A stretch of DNA of 64,000 nt from DASTDH01 sp041167675 (GTDB taxonomy: Bacteria; Verrucomicrobiota; Verrucomicrobiia; Chthoniobacterales; JAFAMB01), in assembly GCA_041167675.1 (NCBI GenBank), contig JBEEIB010000008.1, positions 1 to 64,000 on the forward strand. Direction: 5' to 3'. Below the pieces are notes generated by a model, which did not search any database, was not told the DNA's origin, and was given only the letters and a program-made list of their open reading frames with translations. Made by a program: the position numbers and the translations under genes. Shown in pieces: positions 34,058 through 42,817 of the stretch (the stretch's first letter is position 1; each line of letters opens with the position of its first letter).

Positions 34058-35227
34058 ATGAACCCACACGCTTGGATACAAGGCGAACATGATCGGTTGC
34101 TGGAACGCGTCATCGATTGGGCCAACGTAAACTCCGGCAGCGGCAATGAGGCCGGCCTCAACCGCTTAGCCGAACAAATACAACGTGAGTTTCAGGACCT
34201 TGATCCGGATGATTCGACACTGCGGTTCCTCTCTGAGGACGCCATCCCTCGAGGTCCTTTGATTCGATTAACAAAGCGACCAAATGCGAAAAAGAGAGTT
34301 CTATTTTTTGGTCATCTTGATACGGTTTACAGCCTCGAACATCCCCTCCAAAGGACGCAGTTGCTGCCCGATGGGCGCCTCAATGGGCCCGGAGTGTGTG
34401 ACATGAAAGGTGGCTTAGCAATCTTGCTCTGCGGTTTGACTGCATTTGAAAACTCGGCTCACGAAAAACGATTCGGGTGGACCATCTTGATCAACTCCGA
34501 TGAAGAGCTCGGATCTCCGCTTTCCACCCCATTTTTTGAAGACGCCGCGCGCGGCCATGAGGTAGCGTTTGGATTTGAACCAGCGCTACGTGACGGCTCG
34601 ATTGCCTCCAGCCGAAGAGGGACCGGAAATTTTACATTGCGGTTTCATGGCAAGGCGGCGCACAGCGGCAGAAATCCGTATGACGGAATTAATGCTTTGA
34701 TTCCGTTGGCACACTTCATCTTGGAGTGCCAAAAGCTGAATGGGCGTCGCGATTCAATATTTATTAATCCAGCCATCGTCACTGGAGGCACCGCGCCTAA
34801 TGTCGTACCCGACTTCGCATCCTGTCAGGTAAACGTAAGAACCACCTCCTCGAACGATGAAACATGGATTCTGGAGGAGCTTCATCGATTCGTTGCGGAG
34901 ATTCCGAAGGACGGCGGATACCATGGCGAAATTTCCGGCGGCTTTACCGCAGCACCGAAAATGTTGAATCCACAGATTGAAAACTTGATCGAGTTAGTTC
35001 GGAAAGCTGGACAGAAGATTGGCATTGATATCCACGCCAGACCAACTGGTGGAACTTGCGATGGCAATCGACTGGCCAGTTTCGGTCTACCCAATCTCGA
35101 CAATCTGGGAGCAAGAGGTGATCATATCCACAGTCAAGCCGAATTCATTTATCCGGAAAGCCTGGTGGAACGTGCTCGAGTGCTCTACGAACTTTTATTG
35201 GGGCTGAACGAAAGGCTAACCCAATGA
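34058..35227 (+). CDS. M20-family metallohydrolase, candidate N-succinyl-amino-acid hydrolase
   Basis: This is a 389-residue dinuclear zinc amidohydrolase of the M20/carboxypeptidase G2 branch. FGHLDTVY supplies the first ligand, GVCDMKGG the bridging Asp, and NSDEELGSP the catalytic Glu-Glu. A dimerisation insert follows, starting with KAAHSGRNPYDGINA. The C-terminal HIHSQAEF motif carries the last His. It is 7 bases downstream of astB and overlaps the next gene by 4 bases. In this context it may deacylate succinylornithine or succinylglutamate, standing in for AstE. That is inference: M20 enzymes with this sequence range from glutamate carboxypeptidases to acetylornithine deacetylases. Confidence 0.85.
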   Translation: MNPHAWIQGEHDRLLERVIDWANVNSGSGNEAGLNRLAEQIQREFQDLDPDDSTLRFLSEDAIPRGPLIRLTKRPNAKKRVLFFGHLDTVYSLEHPLQRTQLLPDGRLNGPGVCDMKGGLAILLCGLTAFENSAHEKRFGWTILINSDEELGSPLSTPFFEDAARGHEVAFGFEPALRDGSIASSRRGTGNFTLRFHGKAAHSGRNPYDGINALIPLAHFILECQKLNGRRDSIFINPAIVTGGTAPNVVPDFASCQVNVRTTSSNDETWILEELHRFVAEIPKDGGYHGEISGGFTAAPKMLNPQIENLIELVRKAGQKIGIDIHARPTGGTCDGNRLASFGLPNLDNLGARGDHIHSQAEFIYPESLVERARVLYELLLGLNERLTQ

Positions 35228-35664
35228 TCCTTCTATTTGTCTTAGTTGGAAGCGCACTTCTTTTTCGGGCTCTCGGTTTTTTTGGGGTTCCATTTTTCGC
35301 GACCTGGCGCGACTCGACTCTCTGCGCGCTAACGGTAATGTTTTGTTTTACCGGCATCGCCCATTTCGGAAGTACCCGGGCCGAAATCGAAAAGATGGTG
35401 CCGCCCTGGGTTCCGAGTCCGCGACGTATTGTGATGTGGACTGGGATTTTAGAAATTCTCGGGGCAGTAGGAATCCTTATTCCAGAAACTCGTTTTGTTG
35501 CTGGTATTTGTCTGATTGCCTTCTTGGTAACGGTATTTCCGGCCAATATTCATGCGGCCAGAACCGGTGCAACGCTGGCCGGCAAACCTCCTACCTCGCT
35601 CTGGGTTCGAACGCCACTGCAGGCGTTTCTTATCATACTTGTTGCATGGACTTGCTTTGGCTGA
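35224..35664 (+). CDS. DoxX-like integral membrane protein
   Basis: This 146-residue protein has four predicted transmembrane helices (ILLFVLVGSALLFRALGFF; LCALTVMFCFTGIAHFG; MWTGILEILGAVGILI; AFLIILVAWTCF). The GIAHF and EILGAVGILIPETRFVAGI segments match DoxX-like proteins, which are small quinone-interacting membrane proteins of unclear role. The ATG overlaps the stop of the M20 gene (ATGA), so it belongs to the arginine operon by position only. Confidence 0.8.
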   Translation: MILLFVLVGSALLFRALGFFGVPFFATWRDSTLCALTVMFCFTGIAHFGSTRAEIEKMVPPWVPSPRRIVMWTGILEILGAVGILIPETRFVAGICLIAFLVTVFPANIHAARTGATLAGKPPTSLWVRTPLQAFLIILVAWTCFG

Positions 35665-35676
35665 AGAGCAGCTGAA

Positions 35677-36135
35677 CTACGCCTCGTCGGCCTCCAGGCG
35701 CTTGCCGTAGCAGACGACCTGGTCCAGACGGAATCCAAGGCCGATGTAAAACCGCGACAGCTCCTGTTCGTTGCCGACCCGAACCAGCAAATTGATTTTG
35801 GAGCACCCGACGGTTCGCAGTATCACTTCTGCTCTTTCCATCAATTGGGTGCCGATACCTCGGCAGCGAAATGGGGCGGAGACCCCGAGATAGTTGATCC
35901 ATCCGCGGTGTCCTTCGTACCCAACCATGATCGAGCCGACGATCTCTTTGCCCAGAATTGCGACCAGAAACCATTCCGGATTAACGCGAAGCTTACGGGC
36001 AATATCTTTCTCCGGATCATTCCAAGGACGAATCAAATTACACGAGTGCCAGAGTCCGGTCACTTGATTCAAATCGTTCGGCTGGAACGGCCGGATCTCA
36101 AGTGCGTCAAATTTATCTGCATCCAATCCCGTCAT
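35677..36135 (-). CDS. GNAT-family N-acetyltransferase (YpeA-like)
   Basis: This 152-residue GNAT-fold protein begins near LEIRPFQPNDLNQV. The core AILGKEIVGSIMVGYEGHRG and LGVSAPFRCRGIGTQLMERA (the R-x-x-G-I-G acetyl-CoA pyrophosphate loop) follow, then LLVRVGNEQELSRFYIGLGF. The family is close to the YpeA group, of unknown substrate. I chose the ATG at 36135 over a TTG at 36168. It is convergent with the DoxX-like gene, their stops 12 bases apart. Confidence 0.85.
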   Translation of the reverse strand: MTGLDADKFDALEIRPFQPNDLNQVTGLWHSCNLIRPWNDPEKDIARKLRVNPEWFLVAILGKEIVGSIMVGYEGHRGWINYLGVSAPFRCRGIGTQLMERAEVILRTVGCSKINLLVRVGNEQELSRFYIGLGFRLDQVVCYGKRLEADEA

Positions 36136-36282
36136 CACTATAGATTCTGTAAGGCAGTCCAAAATCAAGGTGTAGAGCCTGAGCCTCGGTAGGGATCGGC
36201 TCCTCCCGGTCCACCAAAAGGATCGCCAGGTCCCTCCTCGCCGTGGGCACTCGCTTCCCCTTGCGAAGTCCGGAGTGCGTCC

Positions 36283-36792
36283 CTAACGTTCACTCGGCGG
36301 CGGTTGGAAAAGATCTGGATTGGTTACCGCCGGATAGTCGATATTCACATTTCCCACCCGTTTCTGTTTCGTTGCCTTGGATAGATCGCTGAAGCTTAAG
36401 ACGGTTAATTGGTTACTGCTCTGCCACCTCACCCGAACAGCCAGCGCATCCGGACAGACCACCGTATTCCCCGTATCGTCGGGCACAGATTGATCGATCG
36501 GCAAAATGGAAACATTCGTCGTGAACAAAACTTCGTCCGGACACTTACGGAGATAGACCACCGCCTTGAGTTGACCATTTGGCGAACGTTCTTGTGATCG
36601 AATGGCAGTCCGACACGGCTCCGGTTTTCTCGAACAACCGGCAATTGTTATGAGAACACAAAGCGCAATAACCGGTAGGGACGAACGCCGGCTCGTCCGG
36701 TCACCCCAGCGCGATACCGTATCACGGCGACTAGCGATCCCTCGGAGACGAAACCGCTGTTGGTGGTCGAGCACTAGGGAAAGCACGCGCAA
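36283..36792 (-). CDS. Putative lipoprotein of unknown function
   Basis: The conserved-looking part starts at SLPVIALCVLITIAGCSRKP, a hydrophobic stretch followed by a lipobox (IAGC). This suggests Lgt/Lsp processing with the lipid-bearing Cys near residue 53 of the longest frame. The mature region contains AIRSQERSPNGQLKAVVYLR, VSILPIDQSVPDDTG and VRVRWQSSNQLTV, a small beta-rich domain. No ATG is available near the signal. The frame opens with TTG at 36792 and has GTGs at 36786 and 36774, all leaving an unusually long Arg-rich n-region. The start, and whether the gene is intact at its 5' end, are therefore unsure. Confidence 0.5.
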   Translation of the reverse strand: MRVLSLVLDHQQRFRLRGIASRRDTVSRWGDRTSRRSSLPVIALCVLITIAGCSRKPEPCRTAIRSQERSPNGQLKAVVYLRKCPDEVLFTTNVSILPIDQSVPDDTGNTVVCPDALAVRVRWQSSNQLTVLSFSDLSKATKQKRVGNVNIDYPAVTNPDLFQPPPSER

Positions 36793-36810
36793 GGCCCATA
36801 TCGCAGCCGG

Positions 36811-37317
36811 CTAGGCCTGTGCGCGCTTACGATTGATATAGACAGACAAAATGCCCTTCATCCGCGTCAGGACATAATACACGGTGTGACTTCGCGCTCT
36901 GACTAGATCGGCTCCAATGATCTTAGGCACAAAGTCGCTCGGGAGACCCACTACTTCATCAATCGTGGCACCCTGGAGGCCCCGGCATAAAATCGATGTC
37001 ATTGCCCGCGTCAGGGTCTGTACTTGCGGGCCAAGTGAAACGCGGAACTTCACATGTTTATTGGCATCCACACTGAGAAAGACGCCGACGGTGTCCGTAC
37101 ATTCTTCGTCCTTTCTGACATCTTCCAAGTCAAATTTATCCCCCTCGTGCGGAGCCCATTTCGTCGATTGTTCGGCGTAAGAGATGAGTGTCTCGCGCTT
37201 CTCTTCATCCGGTAGGGATACAAAGAGATCAACGATGGATTGCAGACCGGAAGGATAGTTTGAGCTAGTCTCCACAATACCTATAGATCCCAACTCATCG
37301 AGGTCACTGCAATTCAT
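36811..37317 (-). CDS. SufE-like Fe-S cluster sulfur acceptor protein
   Basis: This 168-residue protein belongs to the SufE/CsdE family, which receives persulfide sulfur from SufS-type cysteine desulfurases. The catalytic Cys73 lies in RKDEECTDTVGVFLSVD, the position equivalent to the V-x-G-C-x-S-x-V-W loop, though the local sequence is divergent. SILCRGLQGATIDEVVGLP is the conserved helix following the sheet. The C-terminal MKGILSVYINRKRAQA is a typical end. No sufS or suf operon is adjacent, but a rhodanese gene lies 228 bases upstream on the same strand, so both may serve sulfur trafficking. Confidence 0.8.
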   Translation of the reverse strand: MNCSDLDELGSIGIVETSSNYPSGLQSIVDLFVSLPDEEKRETLISYAEQSTKWAPHEGDKFDLEDVRKDEECTDTVGVFLSVDANKHVKFRVSLGPQVQTLTRAMTSILCRGLQGATIDEVVGLPSDFVPKIIGADLVRARSHTVYYVLTRMKGILSVYINRKRAQA

Positions 37318-37545
37318 AATTAAGCAGTCTGCCAGCCTCGAGGGTTAAGCTGACCGGGTAGCTTGCGGATCCAATTTGCTATGGCCCTCCCGATCCGCCG
37401 CGGCGGACTGAGACTCCGCTTCGCGGAGAAGGAATAATCTCGTCTCCTGTCGCGAAGCGAATTCCAGCGGCTCGTCGACACGGTCCGTCCGTCGCCCACT
37501 TGAATCACTATTTACCCCGCGCTCGATTCCAGACCCGACGGGCTG

Positions 37546-38403
<858 letters not shown>

Positions 38404-38649
38404 AACGAGCGAAAGCTACACCTGGGAAGGCAGCGGTCAACACATCTCATAATTCTCCTTAGGATTTAGGGAAATATGAACTTAATCGGGCGCTGGCCGC
38501 GCGACAGGTGCATCCATTTATATTCTAAAGCATTCCATCTTGTCTGATTTATGATTTATTGTTATTCTGCCTTATTGCTTAATATCATGTTAGGAAATTC
38601 TCAATCGACCAGCCTTGTTTATTGATTATTTCAGCCGGAGTTTACCACT

Positions 38650-40044
38650 ATGATCGAAGTGCATCCGCACCAGCCTACGGCCTTCGACTGGCCGCTCGCA
38701 TTTTCCGCGGAGGAGCTATTGCGCAAATGGATCAATTCCTTTTTGCAACATCATTCTTGGGCTAGACAGCTCTCAGACCGACTCCAGCAAGAAACGGGTA
38801 CTGACTTATTTGAATGGGTCGATTACCTGACCATCAGTGAGAGGGAGCTTTTCGAACTACGGGAAGTCGGATTTTTTCCGGAAAAGGTGAAGGCCCCGGC
38901 TGGAGTTGAAGTCTGGTTTCATCCACAAGCGATGCTACCGCGCGTGGCGGTGATGCCGGCGGGCAGCCAAAATGGTGCGCCTGCGCGCCTAGCAGTTCGC
39001 ACAGAATCTTTAGTCGACTTTATTGCGGCTCACGATTTGCCTACCGAAATACGCGATCGGTTTGGGAGCCGATTGCGCCGCGCGACTGTCGCAGTCGAAA
39101 ACGGTTTTGAGCTTCTCGCGGTCGAGCGGCTTGGGTGGCGACACTTTGTTTCGAGCGAACCAGTTCCTGGATTTGTTACTTCGATTATCGCTGCGCAAGA
39201 ACTTTGGCGAACTCGAAATCGGAATCTTGTGCGTGATTGCGACGCGATCAAACTCGCTTTTGAGCTGCAAGCCAAAGCGATCGAACTGGTTGGCCCGGAT
39301 GTTGCCAGCGAGCTTTTCTTTGCGGAAGAACGCCGCTATTGGGAAAAGCGCAATCGGGCCGGGCAGATCCAAAAGAGACGCCAGGATCTCCTCGGTCTTG
39401 GCTGGGGAAACCATGATCACCACACGTTCCGTTGCTCCCGGCAATTCTTCGCCGATCTGATCCGATTCCTTCTCAATTTCGGCTTCACCAAACGTGAACG
39501 GTATTATGCTGGCGCGGAGGCAGGTTGGGGTGCGCAGATCCTGGAGCATTACCCGACCGGGATAACGGTTTTTGCCGACGTCGATCTGATGCCGGAAGAA
39601 ACAGAGATCGATTTTTCTCAGCAGGCGCTGCCGGAAGCGCCGCGTCTCGGCACGGTCGGACTCTGGTGCGGTCTACACGGCGATAGTTTTCTTCAAGCTG
39701 GCATGCATCACTTGGAAGCCCGATTCGAATTCGGAGCCCTGCGCGAACAACTGGCCGGTGAAGGCGTCTCCACCATGAAACCGTTTTCCGATTTCGAGTT
39801 TCTCAAGCAAGCGTTTACTGAAGGCGAACGCTGGCCGGTAGACTCAAACCGTGTTCAACGCCTTCTCGATCGTGGGCTAATCACGGTTGAACAGGCAGAG
39901 ACGTTTCGCCGCACCGGCGCGGTTGGAAGCCATCTTGAGAATCTCCAACGCAAGGGAGGCTTTAAGGGCTTCAATCAGAAATCGGTTAGCGTGATAATCG
40001 AAGCGACCGATCCGAGAGCATTGGCCTCGGCCAGTCATTCATAA
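38650..40044 (+). CDS. Putative VOC-fold metal-dependent oxygenase (2-oxoadipate dioxygenase-like)
   Basis: I cannot assign this 464-residue protein to a named family with certainty. Its features point to a vicinal-oxygen-chelate fold with one iron site. His255/His257/His258 (GNHDHHTFR) open a first module (FADLIRFLLNFGFTKRERYY). His353/His354 lie in GMHHLEARFEF, and Glu451 in SVSVIIEATDPR. The order His...His...Glu over ~200 residues matches type I VOC dioxygenases, such as 4-hydroxyphenylpyruvate dioxygenase and the DUF1338/HglS 2-oxoadipate dioxygenase. It heads an operon with saccharopine dehydrogenase (11 bases downstream) and an ALDH7 enzyme. Those genes would lead to 2-aminoadipate and then 2-oxoadipate, so an HglS-like step yielding 2-hydroxyglutarate is a reasonable proposal. 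The ATG at 38650 has a CCGGAG ribosome-binding site. Confidence 0.65.
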   Translation: MIEVHPHQPTAFDWPLAFSAEELLRKWINSFLQHHSWARQLSDRLQQETGTDLFEWVDYLTISERELFELREVGFFPEKVKAPAGVEVWFHPQAMLPRVAVMPAGSQNGAPARLAVRTESLVDFIAAHDLPTEIRDRFGSRLRRATVAVENGFELLAVERLGWRHFVSSEPVPGFVTSIIAAQELWRTRNRNLVRDCDAIKLAFELQAKAIELVGPDVASELFFAEERRYWEKRNRAGQIQKRRQDLLGLGWGNHDHHTFRCSRQFFADLIRFLLNFGFTKRERYYAGAEAGWGAQILEHYPTGITVFADVDLMPEETEIDFSQQALPEAPRLGTVGLWCGLHGDSFLQAGMHHLEARFEFGALREQLAGEGVSTMKPFSDFEFLKQAFTEGERWPVDSNRVQRLLDRGLITVEQAETFRRTGAVGSHLENLQRKGGFKGFNQKSVSVIIEATDPRALASASHS

Positions 40045-40055
40045 GGAGGATACGA

Positions 40056-41162
40056 ATGGATGTCGGAATTGTTGGCGCAGGGAAAATCGGCGAATCAATT
40101 GCGACCTTATTGGAAACTTGCGGTTTCTGCGAGCGGGTCAGACTCGGAGATAGCCGGCCGCTCGAAGATATTAGTGATTTGGAAAAGGCCGAGTTTAAGC
40201 AGCTCGACGTAGCGCGCCCAGCGGAGCTCGAATCGTTCATCACGGATTGTGACGCGGTGGTGAGTGCTGCACCCTACTACCTGAACAAGACGATCGCGGA
40301 AGTCTGTGCCAAGCATGAAACCTCCTATTTCGATCTGACTGAAGACGTCGAAACCACCAACTATGTTCGTATTCTGAGCGAGAACAGCCGGGCCACTTTC
40401 ATGCCGCAGTGTGGTTTAGCCCCAGGCGCGATCAACATCATCGCCAGTGGAATAGCTAACTCGTTTAAGACGATTCGCTCCGTCGAAATGCGAGTCGGCG
40501 CGTTACCGCTTTCGGCCACCAATCAGATGAAATACTACCTGAGCTGGAGCACGGCGGGATTGATCAACGAGTATTGTCACTTCGGGGAGGCTCTGACCCA
40601 AGGACGACGAATCCTCACGACTCCACTGGATGGGGTAGAACGTCTCACCATCGATGGGATCGAGTACGAAGCTTTTAATACATCCGGGGGCGCCGCAACG
40701 ATGTGCGAGACTTTCGAAGGCAGCGTTACCGAATTGAATTACAAAACGCTCCGTTATCCGGGTCATCGTGACCACATGAAATTTCTTCTGTTCGATCTCA
40801 ACCTGAGTCAAAAGCAGGAAGTTCTGACCCAGATATTCGACCAGGAAGTTCCGCTCACGTTTAATGATGTCGTGGTGGTATACGTCAATTCGGTGGGATC
40901 GGACGGACGGAATTTGTTGCAACGCAGTTTTGTGAGAAAGATCTATTCCGGCACGATCAGCGGACATCCACTCTCTGCGATCCAATTGTCCACGGCGGCC
41001 GGTGTGGTTGGCGCGCTCGAGTTATTTGCGAAGAAGCAATTGCCAGCCGGTTTTGTTCGACAGGAATCAATTAGTCTGACCCAGTTTTTCGAAACCGAAT
41101 GGGGCGGTCGAGTGTACGGACAGGCGGAAACTGTGGTTCCAAAGTTCACGGTAAAGACATAG
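40056..41162 (+). CDS. Saccharopine dehydrogenase family protein (LYS9-like)
   Basis: This 368-residue NAD(P)-dependent oxidoreductase starts with a Rossmann fingerprint (VGIVGAGKIGESIATLL). It continues with DAVVSAAPYYLNKTIAEVC, MPQCGLAPGAINIIASGI and MRVGALP. YYLSWSTAGLINEYC, FNTSGGAATMCETFEG and LNYKTLRYPGHRDHMKFLL are characteristic of the glutamate-forming saccharopine dehydrogenases that release 2-aminoadipate semialdehyde from saccharopine. The next gene product would oxidise that aldehyde. The lysine-ketoglutarate reductase half is not encoded here. Ribosome-binding site AAGGAGG precedes the ATG, the strongest in the operon. Confidence 0.88.
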   Translation: MDVGIVGAGKIGESIATLLETCGFCERVRLGDSRPLEDISDLEKAEFKQLDVARPAELESFITDCDAVVSAAPYYLNKTIAEVCAKHETSYFDLTEDVETTNYVRILSENSRATFMPQCGLAPGAINIIASGIANSFKTIRSVEMRVGALPLSATNQMKYYLSWSTAGLINEYCHFGEALTQGRRILTTPLDGVERLTIDGIEYEAFNTSGGAATMCETFEGSVTELNYKTLRYPGHRDHMKFLLFDLNLSQKQEVLTQIFDQEVPLTFNDVVVVYVNSVGSDGRNLLQRSFVRKIYSGTISGHPLSAIQLSTAAGVVGALELFAKKQLPAGFVRQESISLTQFFETEWGGRVYGQAETVVPKFTVKT

Positions 41163-41236
41163 CGGGCTTGAGTTGATCAGACGCCTGCATGGATTTCAGG
41201 AGTGCCGAAATGCAGAAGCCAGAAAGAAGCTCTGAG

Positions 41237-41271
41237 CGAAACGCAACCGCCAAACGTCAACCGCTAACCGA
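41237..41271. repeat. Degenerate period-7 tandem repeat directly ahead of the ALDH start
   Basis: CGAAACG CAACCGC CAAACGT CAACCGC TAACCGA runs up to the ATG at 41273. It explains the Arg/Asn-rich open extension back to 41189, which has no family counterpart. Confidence 0.6.
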
Positions 41272-41272
41272 T

Positions 41273-42817
41273 ATGAACTCTACCGATGTTCAGGCCGTGC
41301 GCGCCGAGCTTTTTTCGCGCTTACAACTCCGAGAAGAAGAGAGCGGAGTTTTCAGCGGAAAATGGTCAGGAAACGGTCCGCTCCTAAAAAAACATTCTCC
41401 AATTGATGGTTCCATTCTGGGATCGGTGCGACAGGCAACGGCCGAAGATTACGATCAAGCAGCCAGGGCTGCGCAGCGCGCCTTCGAGAAATGGCGTCTG
41501 ATTCCTGCGCCTCGTCGCGGCGAGTTGATCCGCCGGCTCGGTGTAAAGCTGCGCGAGTTGAAGCCGTTCCTGGGACGCTTGGTCTCGCTGGAGGCCGGCA
41601 AAATCATCGCGGAAGGCGAAGGAGAGGTCCAAGAAATGATCGATATCTGCGACTTCGCCAACGGTCTCTCACGCCAACTGTACGGTCTAACCATTGCCTC
41701 CGAACGACCTGGTCACCGGATGTTCGAGCAGTGGCAACCGCTTGGTATCGTCGGGATTATTTCGGCGTTTAACTTTCCGGTTGCGGTCTGGTCCTGGAAC
41801 GCCGCCCTGGCCGTGATCTGCGGGAATGCAGTCGTTTGGAAACCGTCGGAGAAAACGCCTCTTACTGCAATCGCGTGCACCAAGATCGCCGCCACGGTTT
41901 GTGAAGAGGCGGGTCAAGATCCGGCGATTTTTTCCTTGGTAATTGGTGGACGCGAAACTGGCGCGTTGCTGGCAAACGATCGACGGATCGCGCTCTTATC
42001 CGCAACTGGATCAATGCGAATGGGAAAAGAAGTGGCTCAAACGGTTGCCCGACGTCTGGGCAAATCGCTGCTGGAACTCGGCGGCAATAACGCGGTGATC
42101 GTAACTCCATCAGCGTCCCTGGAGATGGCGAAACGAGCTCTGCTTTTCGGTGCGGTTGGGACTGCCGGCCAACGTTGTACCAGTACGCGCCGGTTGATTG
42201 TACATCGCTCGGTTCGCGAGCGGCTGCTGCAATCTCTGCAAACGGCCTACCGAAGCGTGAAAATCGGAAATCCACTCGAGCCATCCACTTTGATGGGTCC
42301 GCTCATTGATGACGGGGCAGTCCAGTCGATGGGCGAGGCGCTAGCGCAGGTTCGTGCCCAGGGCGGAGAGGTGCGATTCGGCGGAGAACGCCTATCTGGC
42401 CCGAGATATCCTGGAGGCCAATATGTTCGACCTTGCATTGTTGAAGCCCAAAACGATTGGCCAATAGTCCAGAACGAAACATTTGCACCGATCCTTTACG
42501 TGTTGACTTACGATCGTTTGGAAGAAGCCATCGCGATGCAAAATGGGGTTCCCCAGGGACTCAGCTCCTCAATCTTTTCCAATGATATTCAGGAGACCGA
42601 GACCTTCCTTTCTGCGATCGGCAGCGATTGTGGACTCGCGAACGTGAACGTCGGCACAAGCGGTGCAGAGATCGGCGGTGCTTTCGGTGGCGAAAAGGAC
42701 ACCGGAGGCGGCCGAGAAAGTGGAAGTGATGCTTGGCGCAACTATATGCGCCGCCAAACCAGCGTAGTTAATTACTCTTCAGACTTGCCGCTGGCGCAGG
42801 GAATACGGTTTGAGTGA
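41273..42817 (+). CDS. ALDH7-type aldehyde dehydrogenase (2-aminoadipate semialdehyde dehydrogenase)
   Basis: This 514-residue NAD-dependent aldehyde dehydrogenase belongs to the ALDH7/antiquitin group. Motifs: WQPLGIVGIISAFNFPVAVW, the ELGGNNAVIV loop with its Glu general base, and the catalytic Cys in GTAGQRCTSTRRL. The C-terminal group signature is NVNVGTSGAEIGGAFGGEKD, then GGGRESGSDAWRNYMRRQT. ALDH7 enzymes oxidise 2-aminoadipate 6-semialdehyde (piperideine-6-carboxylate) to 2-aminoadipate, the step after saccharopine cleavage. The ATG at 41273 was preferred to an ATG at 41189 because the intervening codons are repeat DNA. Its last 50 bases overlap, tail to tail, the convergent hybrid kinase gene. 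Confidence 0.92.
   Translation: MNSTDVQAVRAELFSRLQLREEESGVFSGKWSGNGPLLKKHSPIDGSILGSVRQATAEDYDQAARAAQRAFEKWRLIPAPRRGELIRRLGVKLRELKPFLGRLVSLEAGKIIAEGEGEVQEMIDICDFANGLSRQLYGLTIASERPGHRMFEQWQPLGIVGIISAFNFPVAVWSWNAALAVICGNAVVWKPSEKTPLTAIACTKIAATVCEEAGQDPAIFSLVIGGRETGALLANDRRIALLSATGSMRMGKEVAQTVARRLGKSLLELGGNNAVIVTPSASLEMAKRALLFGAVGTAGQRCTSTRRLIVHRSVRERLLQSLQTAYRSVKIGNPLEPSTLMGPLIDDGAVQSMGEALAQVRAQGGEVRFGGERLSGPRYPGGQYVRPCIVEAQNDWPIVQNETFAPILYVLTYDRLEEAIAMQNGVPQGLSSSIFSNDIQETETFLSAIGSDCGLANVNVGTSGAEIGGAFGGEKDTGGGRESGSDAWRNYMRRQTSVVNYSSDLPLAQGIRFE

Noticed and set aside
41189..41272. Upstream ATG start for the ALDH7 gene
   Set aside because: The added 28 residues are encoded by a period-7 repeat and intergenic DNA and have no ALDH counterpart.
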